A stretch of 64,000 bases of DNA from Chitinophagales bacterium (GTDB lineage: Bacteria; Bacteroidota; Bacteroidia; Chitinophagales; Chitinophagaceae). The stretch spans positions 1 to 64,000 of the forward strand of contig JAFLBN010000010.1 in assembly GCA_017303395.1 (NCBI GenBank), read 5' to 3'. The translations under genes were made by a program, and so were the position numbers. Below are positions 48,557 through 56,401 of the stretch, piece after piece (positions within the stretch are counted from its first letter, which is position 1; each line of letters opens with the position of its first letter). The notes under the pieces are model-generated. The model searched no databases, was not told where the DNA came from, and was given only the letters and a program-made list of their open reading frames with translations.

Positions 48557-49882
48557 CTTACCGTTATTTACATTCAGGTATTCAATTGCCTCACCTACAA
48601 TAAAGAAACTACCTGTTATCAACACAGCATCATTCTGTCCTATTGCATTGCGTGCAGCACTTACAGCATCTGCCACGCTTACATACATTTCGCCCTGCAA
48701 GCCACATGCTTCAGCTCGCTTCTTCAGTTCTGATGCCGGCAATGCACGTATGATGTTGGCATTGCAGAAATAGTAGGTGTTGTCTTGCGGCAGCAGTGCC
48801 AGCACATTGTCTATATCCTTGTCTTTTACAAAGCCTATTACAATGTGTTTATTATCGGCAACTACGTTCTTCCATTGATTGGTTACTTCTGTTATGCCTG
48901 CAATATTATGCCCCACATCTGCAATGATGAGTGGCTTGTCTTGCAACACATCCCAACGGCCAAACAGGCCTGTCAGTTTCTTCACTTTGCTAAGTGCGCG
49001 TTGCACATTTGCAAATGGTATGTCCATCCCCTGATTGGCACGTAGTACATCTACAGCAGCCAACACAGTTTTAATATTGTAGTATTGATAGCTGCCCGGC
49101 AAATCACTTGTCAGGTCGTGCATTTCGCGCATGGCACGGTTCACTACTTTGTAGTATTGCAAAGACGGTGTGCTGCCCGTGCGTACAAGGTCCCACATCG
49201 CATCGGCATAGTAAACAGTGCTTTGCATGTGTACACTTTTTTCAAAGAATACACGTTCTGTTTCTGTATGTTGTTGTCCTATTACTACAGGTACTTTATG
49301 TTTGATGATGCCTGCTTTCTCACCTGCTATTTCGGGCAGTGTTTTGCCCAGCAGGTCAGTATGGTCGTAACTGATATTGGTAATGATAGATAGAATAGGG
49401 GTGATGACATTGGTACTATCCAGCCTGCCGCCAAGTCCTGTTTCTATAATAGCATAGTCTACTTTCTCTTCTGCAAAGTAGGCAAATGCCATAGCCACTG
49501 TTATCTCAAAAAACGATGGCTCAATTTCTTCTATGTTTGTTGTGTATTTGTCAACAAAGTCAACCACCCATTGCTTACCTACCATAGCACCGTTGATGCG
49601 GATGCGTTCTCTGAAATCGACCAGATGAGGAGAAGTGTAGAGGCCTACTTTATAGCCGCATTCCTGCAGAATGGCTGCCAGCATATGGCTGGTGCTGCCT
49701 TTGCCGTTGGTGCCTGCAATATGTATCGACTTAAATTGGCTGTGCGGATTACCGAGCAGTTCGCACATTTTGATGGTATTATCCAAATTGGGTTTCAGTG
49801 CCGCCGCGCCCTGACGGGAAAACATCGGGAGTTTTTCGTAGAGGTAGTTAAGTGTCTTTTCGTAGCGGTTGTCTGTGTCCAT
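48524..49882 (-). CDS. folC: Folylpolyglutamate synthase / dihydrofolate synthase
   Basis: 452 aa from ATG 49882 (MDTDNRYEKTLNYLYEKLPM); the longer frame to 49930 overlaps the tonB gene and is not preferred. Mur-ligase-fold enzyme adding glutamate to dihydropteroate and folates. The P-loop IHIAGTNGKGSTSHMLAAIL and the Mg-site region YAIIETGLGGRLDSTNVITP with ISYDHTDLLGKTLPEIAGEKAG are complete. The C-terminal domain (DVGHNIAGITEVTNQW) is present. It lies 10 bases after the tonB stop. Confidence 0.95.
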   Translation of the reverse strand: MDTDNRYEKTLNYLYEKLPMFSRQGAAALKPNLDNTIKMCELLGNPHSQFKSIHIAGTNGKGSTSHMLAAILQECGYKVGLYTSPHLVDFRERIRINGAMVGKQWVVDFVDKYTTNIEEIEPSFFEITVAMAFAYFAEEKVDYAIIETGLGGRLDSTNVITPILSIITNISYDHTDLLGKTLPEIAGEKAGIIKHKVPVVIGQQHTETERVFFEKSVHMQSTVYYADAMWDLVRTGSTPSLQYYKVVNRAMREMHDLTSDLPGSYQYYNIKTVLAAVDVLRANQGMDIPFANVQRALSKVKKLTGLFGRWDVLQDKPLIIADVGHNIAGITEVTNQWKNVVADNKHIVIGFVKDKDIDNVLALLPQDNTYYFCNANIIRALPASELKKRAEACGLQGEMYVSVADAVSAARNAIGQNDAVLITGSFFIVGEAIEYLNVNNGKLFPTSLENHH

Positions 49883-49892
49883 ACTATATAGC

Positions 49893-50765
49893 TCAGGTAC
49901 GTGTTTTGAATACAAAAGTAACATCGCCAAACTGTTCTTCCGGCGCGTTATCGCTCTTGTTGAACTTTATCTTATCGGCTTTGCGAAGTGCTATGGCTCT
50001 TATCTCTGCATTGCTGGCAGATTTTACCTGCTTGTTTACAATAGCTCCTTCTTTATTCACCGTAATGCGTATTACTACTTTGCCACCTTCTTTAAAGTCT
50101 GCATCGGGTGGTGGGTAAGCTACTATGTTGCGACCTGCAAGGTTGTAGCTGATACCGCCTGTGCCTCTGCCCGGTGTACCTGTATAGTTGCTAGCACCCG
50201 GTGTACCACCCGGTACGCCACGGTCGCCATTGCCTTGTGTATTGCCCTCGCCTGTGCCGGGTTTGTTTATCGCAGCACTGTTACCACCACGACCTGTGCC
50301 GCCATTATATACATAACGTGGCTGCTGCACTTGTGGCTTGGGTTGTGGTTGCACGGGCTGTGTCGTTGTGGGCTTGTCCTTCTTTTTAGGTATCGGCTTT
50401 GTCTCAGCAACAACAGGACGTTGTTGCTGTTTCTTTGGTTGTTCCGGTTTCGTGTTGATAACAGGAGCATCAGGTTCTTCTGTCTTCAAAACCTCTTGCG
50501 GAGTATTGGTTGCTGTTTGTACATGTGGTACAACCGCAGTTTCTGGCTGCCTGTTGTCGGGTGCAGGGTCTTCCATTACCATTGGCTGGTCTGTGCCAGA
50601 ACCATCGGCATCTGTACCCAGATTTACCTCCATGCCCAGCTCCTGTACAGGCACTTCAGTTACCGTATTGTACTTAACGAAGAAGAATAGCAGCAACAGC
50701 AATACATGCACACCTACCGTCCATGCAGTTGCTTTTATGTTGATGCCTTGTTGTGTTGCTTCCAT
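49893..50765 (-). CDS. Energy transducer TonB-like protein
   Basis: 290 aa. One N-terminal transmembrane segment (TAWTVGVHVLLLLLFFFVK) is followed by a long Pro/Gln/Thr/Gly-rich periplasmic spacer (QPKPQVQQPRYVYNGGTGRG). The C-terminal domain ends VVIRITVNKEGAIVNKQVK and ASNAEIRAIALRKADKIKF, the TonB_C-like fold that contacts outer-membrane receptors. It couples the proton motive force from ExbBD to transport. exbB/exbD are not visible in the window. Paired with folC, a common Bacteroidota order. Confidence 0.85.
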   Translation of the reverse strand: MEATQQGINIKATAWTVGVHVLLLLLFFFVKYNTVTEVPVQELGMEVNLGTDADGSGTDQPMVMEDPAPDNRQPETAVVPHVQTATNTPQEVLKTEEPDAPVINTKPEQPKKQQQRPVVAETKPIPKKKDKPTTTQPVQPQPKPQVQQPRYVYNGGTGRGGNSAAINKPGTGEGNTQGNGDRGVPGGTPGASNYTGTPGRGTGGISYNLAGRNIVAYPPPDADFKEGGKVVIRITVNKEGAIVNKQVKSASNAEIRAIALRKADKIKFNKSDNAPEEQFGDVTFVFKTRT

Positions 50766-50802
50766 CGTTAACTAAAATAACTAATCTATTGCAAGAATAC
50801 TG

Positions 50803-52086
50803 TTAATGTGCGAAATCGGTATCGTAGTTTACCATACGTTCTTTCGGCGGGTTGTAGTAGCCGTATTTCAGATTAGGGAATTCTTCCCTTATCAGCTCCA
50901 TCATTTGTTTTACACCCAGACATTCGCCTGTATCTGTAACGCCTATCTTGCCCAGATACCAATCGGGATCGATATTGAAATTGCGCCACTGTATCATGCT
51001 GATGTCTGTGTACTTGATGAACTCGCGCAGTGCTTCGTATTCAGCCACACTATCCGTCATACCGGGGAATACAAAATAGTTGATAGAAGCCCAGCCACCA
51101 TGCTGACGCACGATGCGTGCACTCTCGCGGATGTCTTCAAACTTGTAGTTGTTCGGCAGATAGTATTTGGTATATACATCAGGGCGAACAGAGTTGAGGC
51201 TGACACGAATACTGTCTAAACCTGCCTGCATCAGTTTTTCAACCGCATCTGGCTTGCTGCCGTTTGTGTTGATATTGATGCTGCCTTTGTTGGTATGTTT
51301 ACGTATTTCAATAATAGCTTCGCGGATGGTTTCCCACATCAGCAGCGGTTCGCCCTCGCAACCCTGTCCGAAACTAACTATCGGGAAAGGTGCAGTTTCC
51401 AGATGCGGAACGGTAAACTCTACTATCTCAGCAGCAGTAGGCTTGAAGGTAAGCCTGTCTTGTGATGAGAAGATTTCTTCTGTTTCCGGCTGGAAAGAAA
51501 TACAGCCAATACAGTTGGCATTGCACGCAGGCGATGAAGGAATAGGACATTCCCAGCGGCCCATGAAATAGTTGCGTGCAGCAGGACAATGATAGGTGAG
51601 CGCACAGTTGTTGGCAAGGTGTTGCACAAGACGATTGTGCGGGTATGCTTCCAACATTTGTTCTACACCATTGTGAATCAGCGTATCGTTATAGCCACTA
51701 CATTCCTGACGGATATCGCGTTCTATACGCGTAGCGGTAACATAGAATTTATCATTGTGCCAGCCTGTAGCCGTATAGCAAAACAGTGGCAGGGTAGGTG
51801 CATCGGGCAGTGCCTCGAAAGCAGCCATATAAAAACCTGTATGTGCGGGTGGTATGAAAGCAGCTACTGCCCAGCCTTTTTCGCAAAGGCGCATTTCGCC
51901 GGTTTTTACATCTATACCAATACCCCTGCGCATAGGCAGGTGATAAAGTGAGCCACCTTCAGGCAGTTCTATCCATTCATCCTCTTCTACAGGAAGCGCA
52001 TCCCAACCACTGCGGCCAATGGCATACAGTGTGGTGTCTTCGTATATCTTCCCTTCGTCGTCTGCGTATAATAAGTAAGGTGTCAT
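50803..52086 (-). CDS. Radical SAM protein
   Basis: 427 aa. The iron-sulfur motif is SPACNANCIGCISFQP (C-X3-C-X2-C). It is followed by the SAM-binding glycine region VSFGQGCEGEPLLMWETIRE, the conserved NINTNGSKPDAVEKLMQAGL, and DSIRVSLNSVRPDVYTKYYL. The N-terminal ~170 residues are a separate domain (LYHLPMRRGIGIDVKTGEM) and a second Cys cluster (NNCALTYHCPAARNYFMGRW). The substrate is unknown. It is not next to a recognisable precursor peptide, so a ribosomal-peptide role is not supported. Confidence 0.88.
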   Translation of the reverse strand: MTPYLLYADDEGKIYEDTTLYAIGRSGWDALPVEEDEWIELPEGGSLYHLPMRRGIGIDVKTGEMRLCEKGWAVAAFIPPAHTGFYMAAFEALPDAPTLPLFCYTATGWHNDKFYVTATRIERDIRQECSGYNDTLIHNGVEQMLEAYPHNRLVQHLANNCALTYHCPAARNYFMGRWECPIPSSPACNANCIGCISFQPETEEIFSSQDRLTFKPTAAEIVEFTVPHLETAPFPIVSFGQGCEGEPLLMWETIREAIIEIRKHTNKGSININTNGSKPDAVEKLMQAGLDSIRVSLNSVRPDVYTKYYLPNNYKFEDIRESARIVRQHGGWASINYFVFPGMTDSVAEYEALREFIKYTDISMIQWRNFNIDPDWYLGKIGVTDTGECLGVKQMMELIREEFPNLKYGYYNPPKERMVNYDTDFAH

Positions 52087-52090
52087 GTCT

Positions 52091-52122
52091 TAGTTGATTT
52101 GTTGAATAGTTGATTTGTAAAA
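52091..52122. repeat. Intergenic AGTTGATTTGTTGA-type repeat
   Basis: Short tandem-like units of AGTTGATTTGTTGA and ATAGTTGATTTGT in the gap between the radical SAM start and the neighbouring membrane-protein stop. The 16-base string TTGTTGAATAGTTGAT at 52099-52114 recurs exactly at 58910-58925. Confidence 0.5.
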
Positions 52123-52129
52123 TGTTCAA

Positions 52130-52795
52130 CTACCAATCGTTTTTGTCTCTTTTCTCTCTCGCTTTATCTACCTGACGTATACAGAACACTTCAAACACCT
52201 CGGGTTCGAAGGCTGTGTTGCCGATGTTCCATTGATAAAGCCTGTTGTCTGCACAGTTGATGGTGAGTGTGCCGAAGCGAAACAGCACGTGCTCTACTTC
52301 TTTCCAGTCTATAAAACGCCTGCGCGAATTGACAGGTGGTTTAATACCTTCTTTATCTACCACTATGATGAGTGGTGTATCTTTCTTGCGTTCCCAATTG
52401 ATGGCAAACACAATAGCTGCTGCCAGCAGTGTAAAGATGATAGCAGGCACGGTAGTACCTGTGCTCCACGCATAGCCTGCAAACACCAGCATGATGATAA
52501 GCTCTGCTATACGCATGATGAGGTTATTGACAGGCTGCTGCAGCCACCTGTTTTTGAATAGTATAAGCGTAAGCATAATAGCAGACACAGCATAGATGCC
52601 CATTGCTACTGCAAGGCCGTAGTAAAGCACAGTGCGGTAGTTGAGTGCTTTGTCTTCCGGCAGATGGCTTACTGCATAGTAGCTGACCATGATAACAGAA
52701 GCTGTAATGATCATAGCCAATACTATGAACAAATGCAGCGCAGTAACCTGATGTGGCTTTACTCTTTCTTCCGTTAATGGCAGTTCGAATGTCAT
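52130..52795 (-). CDS. Membrane protein with C-terminal PH-like domain
   Basis: 221 aa with four predicted transmembrane segments between residues ~20 and 130 (LHLFIVLAMIITASVIMVSY and similar). A cytoplasmic C-terminal domain (LIIVVDKEGIKPPVNSRRRF, then IDWKEVEHVLFRFGTLTINC) resembles the bacterial PH-like (bPH) module found after membrane helices. The function is unknown. It lies between the DUF1835 gene and the radical SAM gene on the same strand, with gaps of 28 and 43 bases, so it is likely co-transcribed. Confidence 0.75.
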   Translation of the reverse strand: MTFELPLTEERVKPHQVTALHLFIVLAMIITASVIMVSYYAVSHLPEDKALNYRTVLYYGLAVAMGIYAVSAIMLTLILFKNRWLQQPVNNLIMRIAELIIMLVFAGYAWSTGTTVPAIIFTLLAAAIVFAINWERKKDTPLIIVVDKEGIKPPVNSRRRFIDWKEVEHVLFRFGTLTINCADNRLYQWNIGNTAFEPEVFEVFCIRQVDKAREKRDKNDW

Positions 52796-52823
52796 GATTG
52801 TGATTCTGATAACTAAGTCCTTT

Positions 52824-53672
52824 TTATTGGTTAGCGGTTTCTTCTGCGACAGTACCTTCTGCCACAGCTACATCGCCGCCCGGTATTTTTATCTCAAAGT
52901 CTTTCAATGTTTTTGAAGTATCGCCCTGCAATGCAAGCTTTCCTTCTTCTGCCATTTTGCGTAGTCGCCAGCCCAGATACAGATCGCCCGTAGGTACGTT
53001 GTATTTGTTGATGGCCTGATTGACGATTTTGTGTGCCTTCTGGAATTGCTGCGAGCAGAAGCTGAGCAATACACTGTCGTAGAAGTCTTCGCCACGCGGT
53101 GCTGTTTTCTTACCACCTTCATGTGTGCGGATGCCCGCATTGTCGTTTACCATCTTCAGCCATTCGTCGCCGTCTACTTCGAACTCTGCAGGTGTTACCT
53201 GACGTGCCAGCCTGCGTGCCTTTACCAGTTCACGCGGCAGTATCTCGCTGATGTTTTTAGGGAAGTAAACCTTGCCATCCTGATTGAGGAATGGCAAGCC
53301 TGCTATGCTGACGAGGTAGAACCTGCCGGGGTGCTTGCTCATATATGGCAGCATCCAGTGGTAGGCGCAAACGTCTGCAGGCCAAGGGGCCATCCACAGC
53401 CATACTTTGGCATCGGGATTGTCGTACAGGTGTTTTGATACCTCCAGCAGCCTTTCCATATCGGTTACTTCTACGGGCTCGTTGCTATTGGTAACCTGCT
53501 GCCAGAAGGCGCCACGCAGTGTGCTGAAGCCTTGTCCTTCTTCTTTCTGAAGCGGGCCTACGTGCAGAATATCTTTCAGTACTATTACTTCGCCTTGTAT
53601 AGATGGTTCGCTTAGTATGGCTTCCAGCAAAGGTTGCGCAGCCATATCACCCACTACAAAATGGTAAATCAT
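52824..53672 (-). CDS. DUF1835-domain protein
   Basis: 282 aa. The N-terminus YHFVVGDMAAQPLLEAILSE is the typical start of DUF1835, a domain of unknown function. The middle region has WLWMAPWPADVCAYHWML and the C-terminal part (YDSVLLSFCSQQFQKAHKIV) includes the associated DUF3658-like helical region. It is soluble, with no signal. A TAACTTTG box ends 4 nt upstream of the ATG. First gene of a likely three-gene transcript with the membrane protein and radical SAM protein. Confidence 0.82.
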   Translation of the reverse strand: MIYHFVVGDMAAQPLLEAILSEPSIQGEVIVLKDILHVGPLQKEEGQGFSTLRGAFWQQVTNSNEPVEVTDMERLLEVSKHLYDNPDAKVWLWMAPWPADVCAYHWMLPYMSKHPGRFYLVSIAGLPFLNQDGKVYFPKNISEILPRELVKARRLARQVTPAEFEVDGDEWLKMVNDNAGIRTHEGGKKTAPRGEDFYDSVLLSFCSQQFQKAHKIVNQAINKYNVPTGDLYLGWRLRKMAEEGKLALQGDTSKTLKDFEIKIPGGDVAVAEGTVAEETANQ

Positions 53673-53676
53673 GCCG

Positions 53677-53684
53677 CAAAGTTA
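53677..53684 (-). promoter_or_regulatory. -7 box immediately upstream of the DUF1835 gene
   Basis: The minus strand reads TAACTTTG, then CGGC and ATG, the same spacing as at dapF. Confidence 0.5.
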
Positions 53685-53746
53685 ATTTGATAATGTGATA
53701 AACCGATGATTTGGACAGGGCATTTGCCCACATTATGAAATAATTG

Positions 53747-54691
53747 CTATGACGCACGGGCAAGCCTTTGCGGGTAGTTTTTCACATCTTGCAGGTGCTG
53801 TTGCAACGGGCGGATGAGGCTTTGCTGCGCAGCGGGTTTCATACGGCGGAAATTGGCCTCACGGATGCGGAGTGCTTCGGGTGGCAGATGAGCAAGCTGC
53901 GGGTCGAGGTGGAGATAGGTTTGCCAGCGGCGAGTGGTTTCGGCATCCTGCTCGGTTTCAGGCTCGATTTGGTTACAAACGGTTACGGAATTTTCGGGTG
54001 GGGGTGGTTGTAACATTTCGGGCAATTGGTCTGTAAGCATACCGTCATTGTATTTCGGATTGGTAAGATAATCTGCAGGCAGGTGCGGAAACATTTTAAA
54101 GAAAGCATCCACATCGCGCTGATATGCTTCTTCATAACCAGGTTCGCCACGATAATATACTTGTTGAGAGTCGGGTGTTTGGGGTTCGGTTTGCACAGGT
54201 TTTGTGGTTACCGCATCGGCAGGGGGCTTTTGGATTGTGGGTTGTGTTGTATGTGCAGGTTGTTCTGCGGGTTGAATTTTCTCTTTGTATTTATTGGCTG
54301 CCAGTTTGCTATCGAGGTCTATAGCGCGGATGATGGCATAAGGGCTTACGTCATCATACACTTCCTGAATGGTGTCCTTCAGGCGTATGTGTTTCTTTAC
54401 CTGCATCTTGCCGAGTATGATTTTTGCCAATGCCTCGCGCCTTTGCTGCAGGGTGCATATTTCTTCTTTGATGCGCTGTGTGGCAGTTGCTTCCAGCTCT
54501 GCGGCGGCTTTTTCGCGTAGTGGCTGCAATATGCTATTGATAGTTTGCTGAATATGTGGTTTGTTCAGTAATCGGGTGGCAGCTGTGCGCAGGGCTTCGC
54601 CAGTGGCATCGGGGTAGGCGGCAAGGTAGGCTTGTGTTTTGTTGCCGTGGCGAATCATTTCGCGGACGAAGATTTCATGTTGCGGTTTCAT
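53747..54691 (-). CDS. Terminase-small-subunit-like protein (orphan)
   Basis: 314 aa. The N-terminus FVREMIRHGNKTQAYLAAYP followed by TRLLNKPHIQQTINSILQPL is the helix-turn-helix pattern of phage terminase small subunits (Terminase_2-like), and residues ~85-135 continue the same fold. A Pro/Gln/Thr-rich linker (AEQPAHTTQPTIQKPPADAV) then leads to a C-terminal region (LHLDPQLAHLPPEALRIREA). No large terminase, portal or other phage gene is nearby. It may be a domesticated DNA-binding protein. The gene looks G/C-richer than its neighbours. Confidence 0.7.
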   Translation of the reverse strand: MKPQHEIFVREMIRHGNKTQAYLAAYPDATGEALRTAATRLLNKPHIQQTINSILQPLREKAAAELEATATQRIKEEICTLQQRREALAKIILGKMQVKKHIRLKDTIQEVYDDVSPYAIIRAIDLDSKLAANKYKEKIQPAEQPAHTTQPTIQKPPADAVTTKPVQTEPQTPDSQQVYYRGEPGYEEAYQRDVDAFFKMFPHLPADYLTNPKYNDGMLTDQLPEMLQPPPPENSVTVCNQIEPETEQDAETTRRWQTYLHLDPQLAHLPPEALRIREANFRRMKPAAQQSLIRPLQQHLQDVKNYPQRLARAS

Positions 54692-54859
54692 GGGATAAAC
54701 AGGTTTTATTATAGCAAAAATACGAAAATTTGAGTTTATATGTTGTTGATTGTGTCTTTTTGATAGGATTGATAAATCTTGCTATTTACAATTTGATGAC
54801 AATGTGTGCGGCGAAGCAATGGCATTTCATCCATAGCTTTATGATAGAAGACTGAGGCA

Positions 54860-55552
54860 TTGTTTAATTATATCCCCATAGCTACGGCACTATTCTGCGC
54901 TTTCTTTTTTGTTGAGCTCTATCAACATTGGCGCAAACATCCGCAATCGCTGCACATACTGTGGTGGACGGTTGGCATATTCTTTTATGGTGCAGGCACT
55001 GTTACAGAAAGCATACATGCATTGATAGGATACTATCCGCTAAACTTCAGGTTGTGGTATATACTGGGCGCTATTATGGGCGCTGCACCGTTGGCACAGG
55101 GCACGGTATATCTGTTGCTGAAAAGGCGCACGGCGCATGTACTATCAGCAGTGCTGCTTGCAGTTATGATGATAGCATCTGTATCTGTAATGCTATCGCC
55201 ATTGAAACCAATCAGCGAAACGAATGGCAGGTTGGGCGGCAAGCTGCTTGAGTGGACTTTTATTCGCGGCATCACACCGTTTCTGAATATTTATGCTTTT
55301 ATATTTCTGGTTGGTGGAGCTATCTATTCTGCCATACAGTATTATAAAACCGTGATAGACAAGACCAAATTCTGGGGGAATGTATTGATAGCCATTGGCG
55401 GATTGTTGCCGGGTATTGGTGGTGCTGCCTCAAAGTTCGGGCATATACAAGTGTTGTATGTTACAGAGTTTATAGGCATATGCCTGATACACGCGGGCTA
55501 CCAGAAAATGAAGGAAAGTAATGCGCCATCTATACATGCTAACCAGCAATAG
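54860..55552 (+). CDS. Seven-helix-type membrane protein, unknown function
   Basis: 230 aa with about seven hydrophobic segments (IATALFCAFFFVELYQHW, ILWWTVGIFFYGAGTV, VLSAVLLAVMMIASVSVML, LIAIGGLLPGIGGAASKFG). TTG 54860 is the only plausible start: an in-frame stop lies 15 bases upstream and the next ATG is at residue ~74. No signature of transport, signalling or enzyme function is visible. It resembles conserved 7TM proteins found alone in Bacteroidota and Acidobacteria, but this is an impression. It precedes a DUF4919 gene by 32 bp. Confidence 0.72.
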   Translation: MFNYIPIATALFCAFFFVELYQHWRKHPQSLHILWWTVGIFFYGAGTVTESIHALIGYYPLNFRLWYILGAIMGAAPLAQGTVYLLLKRRTAHVLSAVLLAVMMIASVSVMLSPLKPISETNGRLGGKLLEWTFIRGITPFLNIYAFIFLVGGAIYSAIQYYKTVIDKTKFWGNVLIAIGGLLPGIGGAASKFGHIQVLYVTEFIGICLIHAGYQKMKESNAPSIHANQQ

Positions 55553-55584
55553 TTTTTTCGTAGATTCATAAAAAAATATAGCCT

Positions 55585-56349
55585 ATGAATCGCATTCTGC
55601 TGTTGCTATTATTATTTCCTGTATTGGCTTTTGCACAAACATCAGGATTTATCAAGCCGGACTATGCAGAGATAGAAAAAGCCATTGCCAATAAAGAGTC
55701 TGCTTATTACTATCCTCCATTGCTGAAAAGGTATAAAGCCAACGATACTACCCTTAAAAAAGATGAGTACAAGTATCTGTACTATGGCAATCACTTTTAT
55801 GATAACACTACTGGTATTGATGCAGGCGATGATACTGTTACCACAAACAGGTTGCGTGTAATAGACAATAAGGATAGCCTGAGTGTAGAAGAGCATAAAG
55901 AACGAATTGCACTATACAAGAAATTGTTAGACAAGCATCCATTCAGTATGGAAGATATGGACCAGATTTATATCTCAGCCAAGATTATCAAGGATAGCGT
56001 GAATACTAAAATATACCTGCATAAACTGAGGAAACTTGTATCTGTAATAATGAGTACCGGAGATGGCAAAACAGATGAAACTGGCCTGCATGTACTTGCT
56101 GTGCCAGATGAGTATTTTATGTTGAAAGTATTGGGATATAGATTTGGAGGCTCGCAAAAATTAACTCCTCACCCATGCGATTACCTGACGGTAAAATCAA
56201 ATAAAGACAATGTACAGGGCGTGTATTTTGACGTAACACAAATGATGGCATCACTAGAGAAGATGTTGATGGGTGAAGGGGTAGGCAAGGATTTTTTGAA
56301 GATGCTGGAAGAAGAGGACAAAAAATCGAAAACAAAAAAGAAGAAATAA
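55585..56349 (+). CDS. DUF4919-domain exported protein
   Basis: 254 aa. Signal peptide LLLLLLFPVLAFAQTSG. The mature N-terminus FIKPDYAEIEKAIANKESAY then YYPPLLKRYKANDTTLKKDE is the recognised DUF4919 start, and KDEYKYLYYGNHFYDNT is conserved. The C-terminus is Lys-rich (EEEDKKSKTKKKK). It is probably periplasmic. The function is unknown. Ends in a palindromic terminator shared with the convergent ccmF gene. Confidence 0.85.
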   Translation: MNRILLLLLLFPVLAFAQTSGFIKPDYAEIEKAIANKESAYYYPPLLKRYKANDTTLKKDEYKYLYYGNHFYDNTTGIDAGDDTVTTNRLRVIDNKDSLSVEEHKERIALYKKLLDKHPFSMEDMDQIYISAKIIKDSVNTKIYLHKLRKLVSVIMSTGDGKTDETGLHVLAVPDEYFMLKVLGYRFGGSQKLTPHPCDYLTVKSNKDNVQGVYFDVTQMMASLEKMLMGEGVGKDFLKMLEEEDKKSKTKKKK

Positions 56350-56380
56350 AAAAAGCGGGATGATTCATCCCGCTTTTTTT
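56348..56380. terminator. Bidirectional terminator between DUF4919 gene and ccmF
   Basis: AAAAAAAGCGGGATGA, one T and the exact complement ending in seven T's. The stop of the DUF4919 gene touches the stem. Confidence 0.92.
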
Positions 56381-56401
56381 ATTGAACTATGTTATTGCGC
56401 A

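Noticed and set aside
49869-50690. Long antisense open frame opposite tonB
   Set aside because: The tonB sense frame has a membrane helix and a TonB_C domain; the antisense product is Cys/Tyr-rich nonsense typical of shadow frames.
50803-52086. Radical SAM protein as part of a ribosomal-peptide cluster
   Set aside because: No precursor-peptide gene, protease or transporter for a peptide is adjacent.
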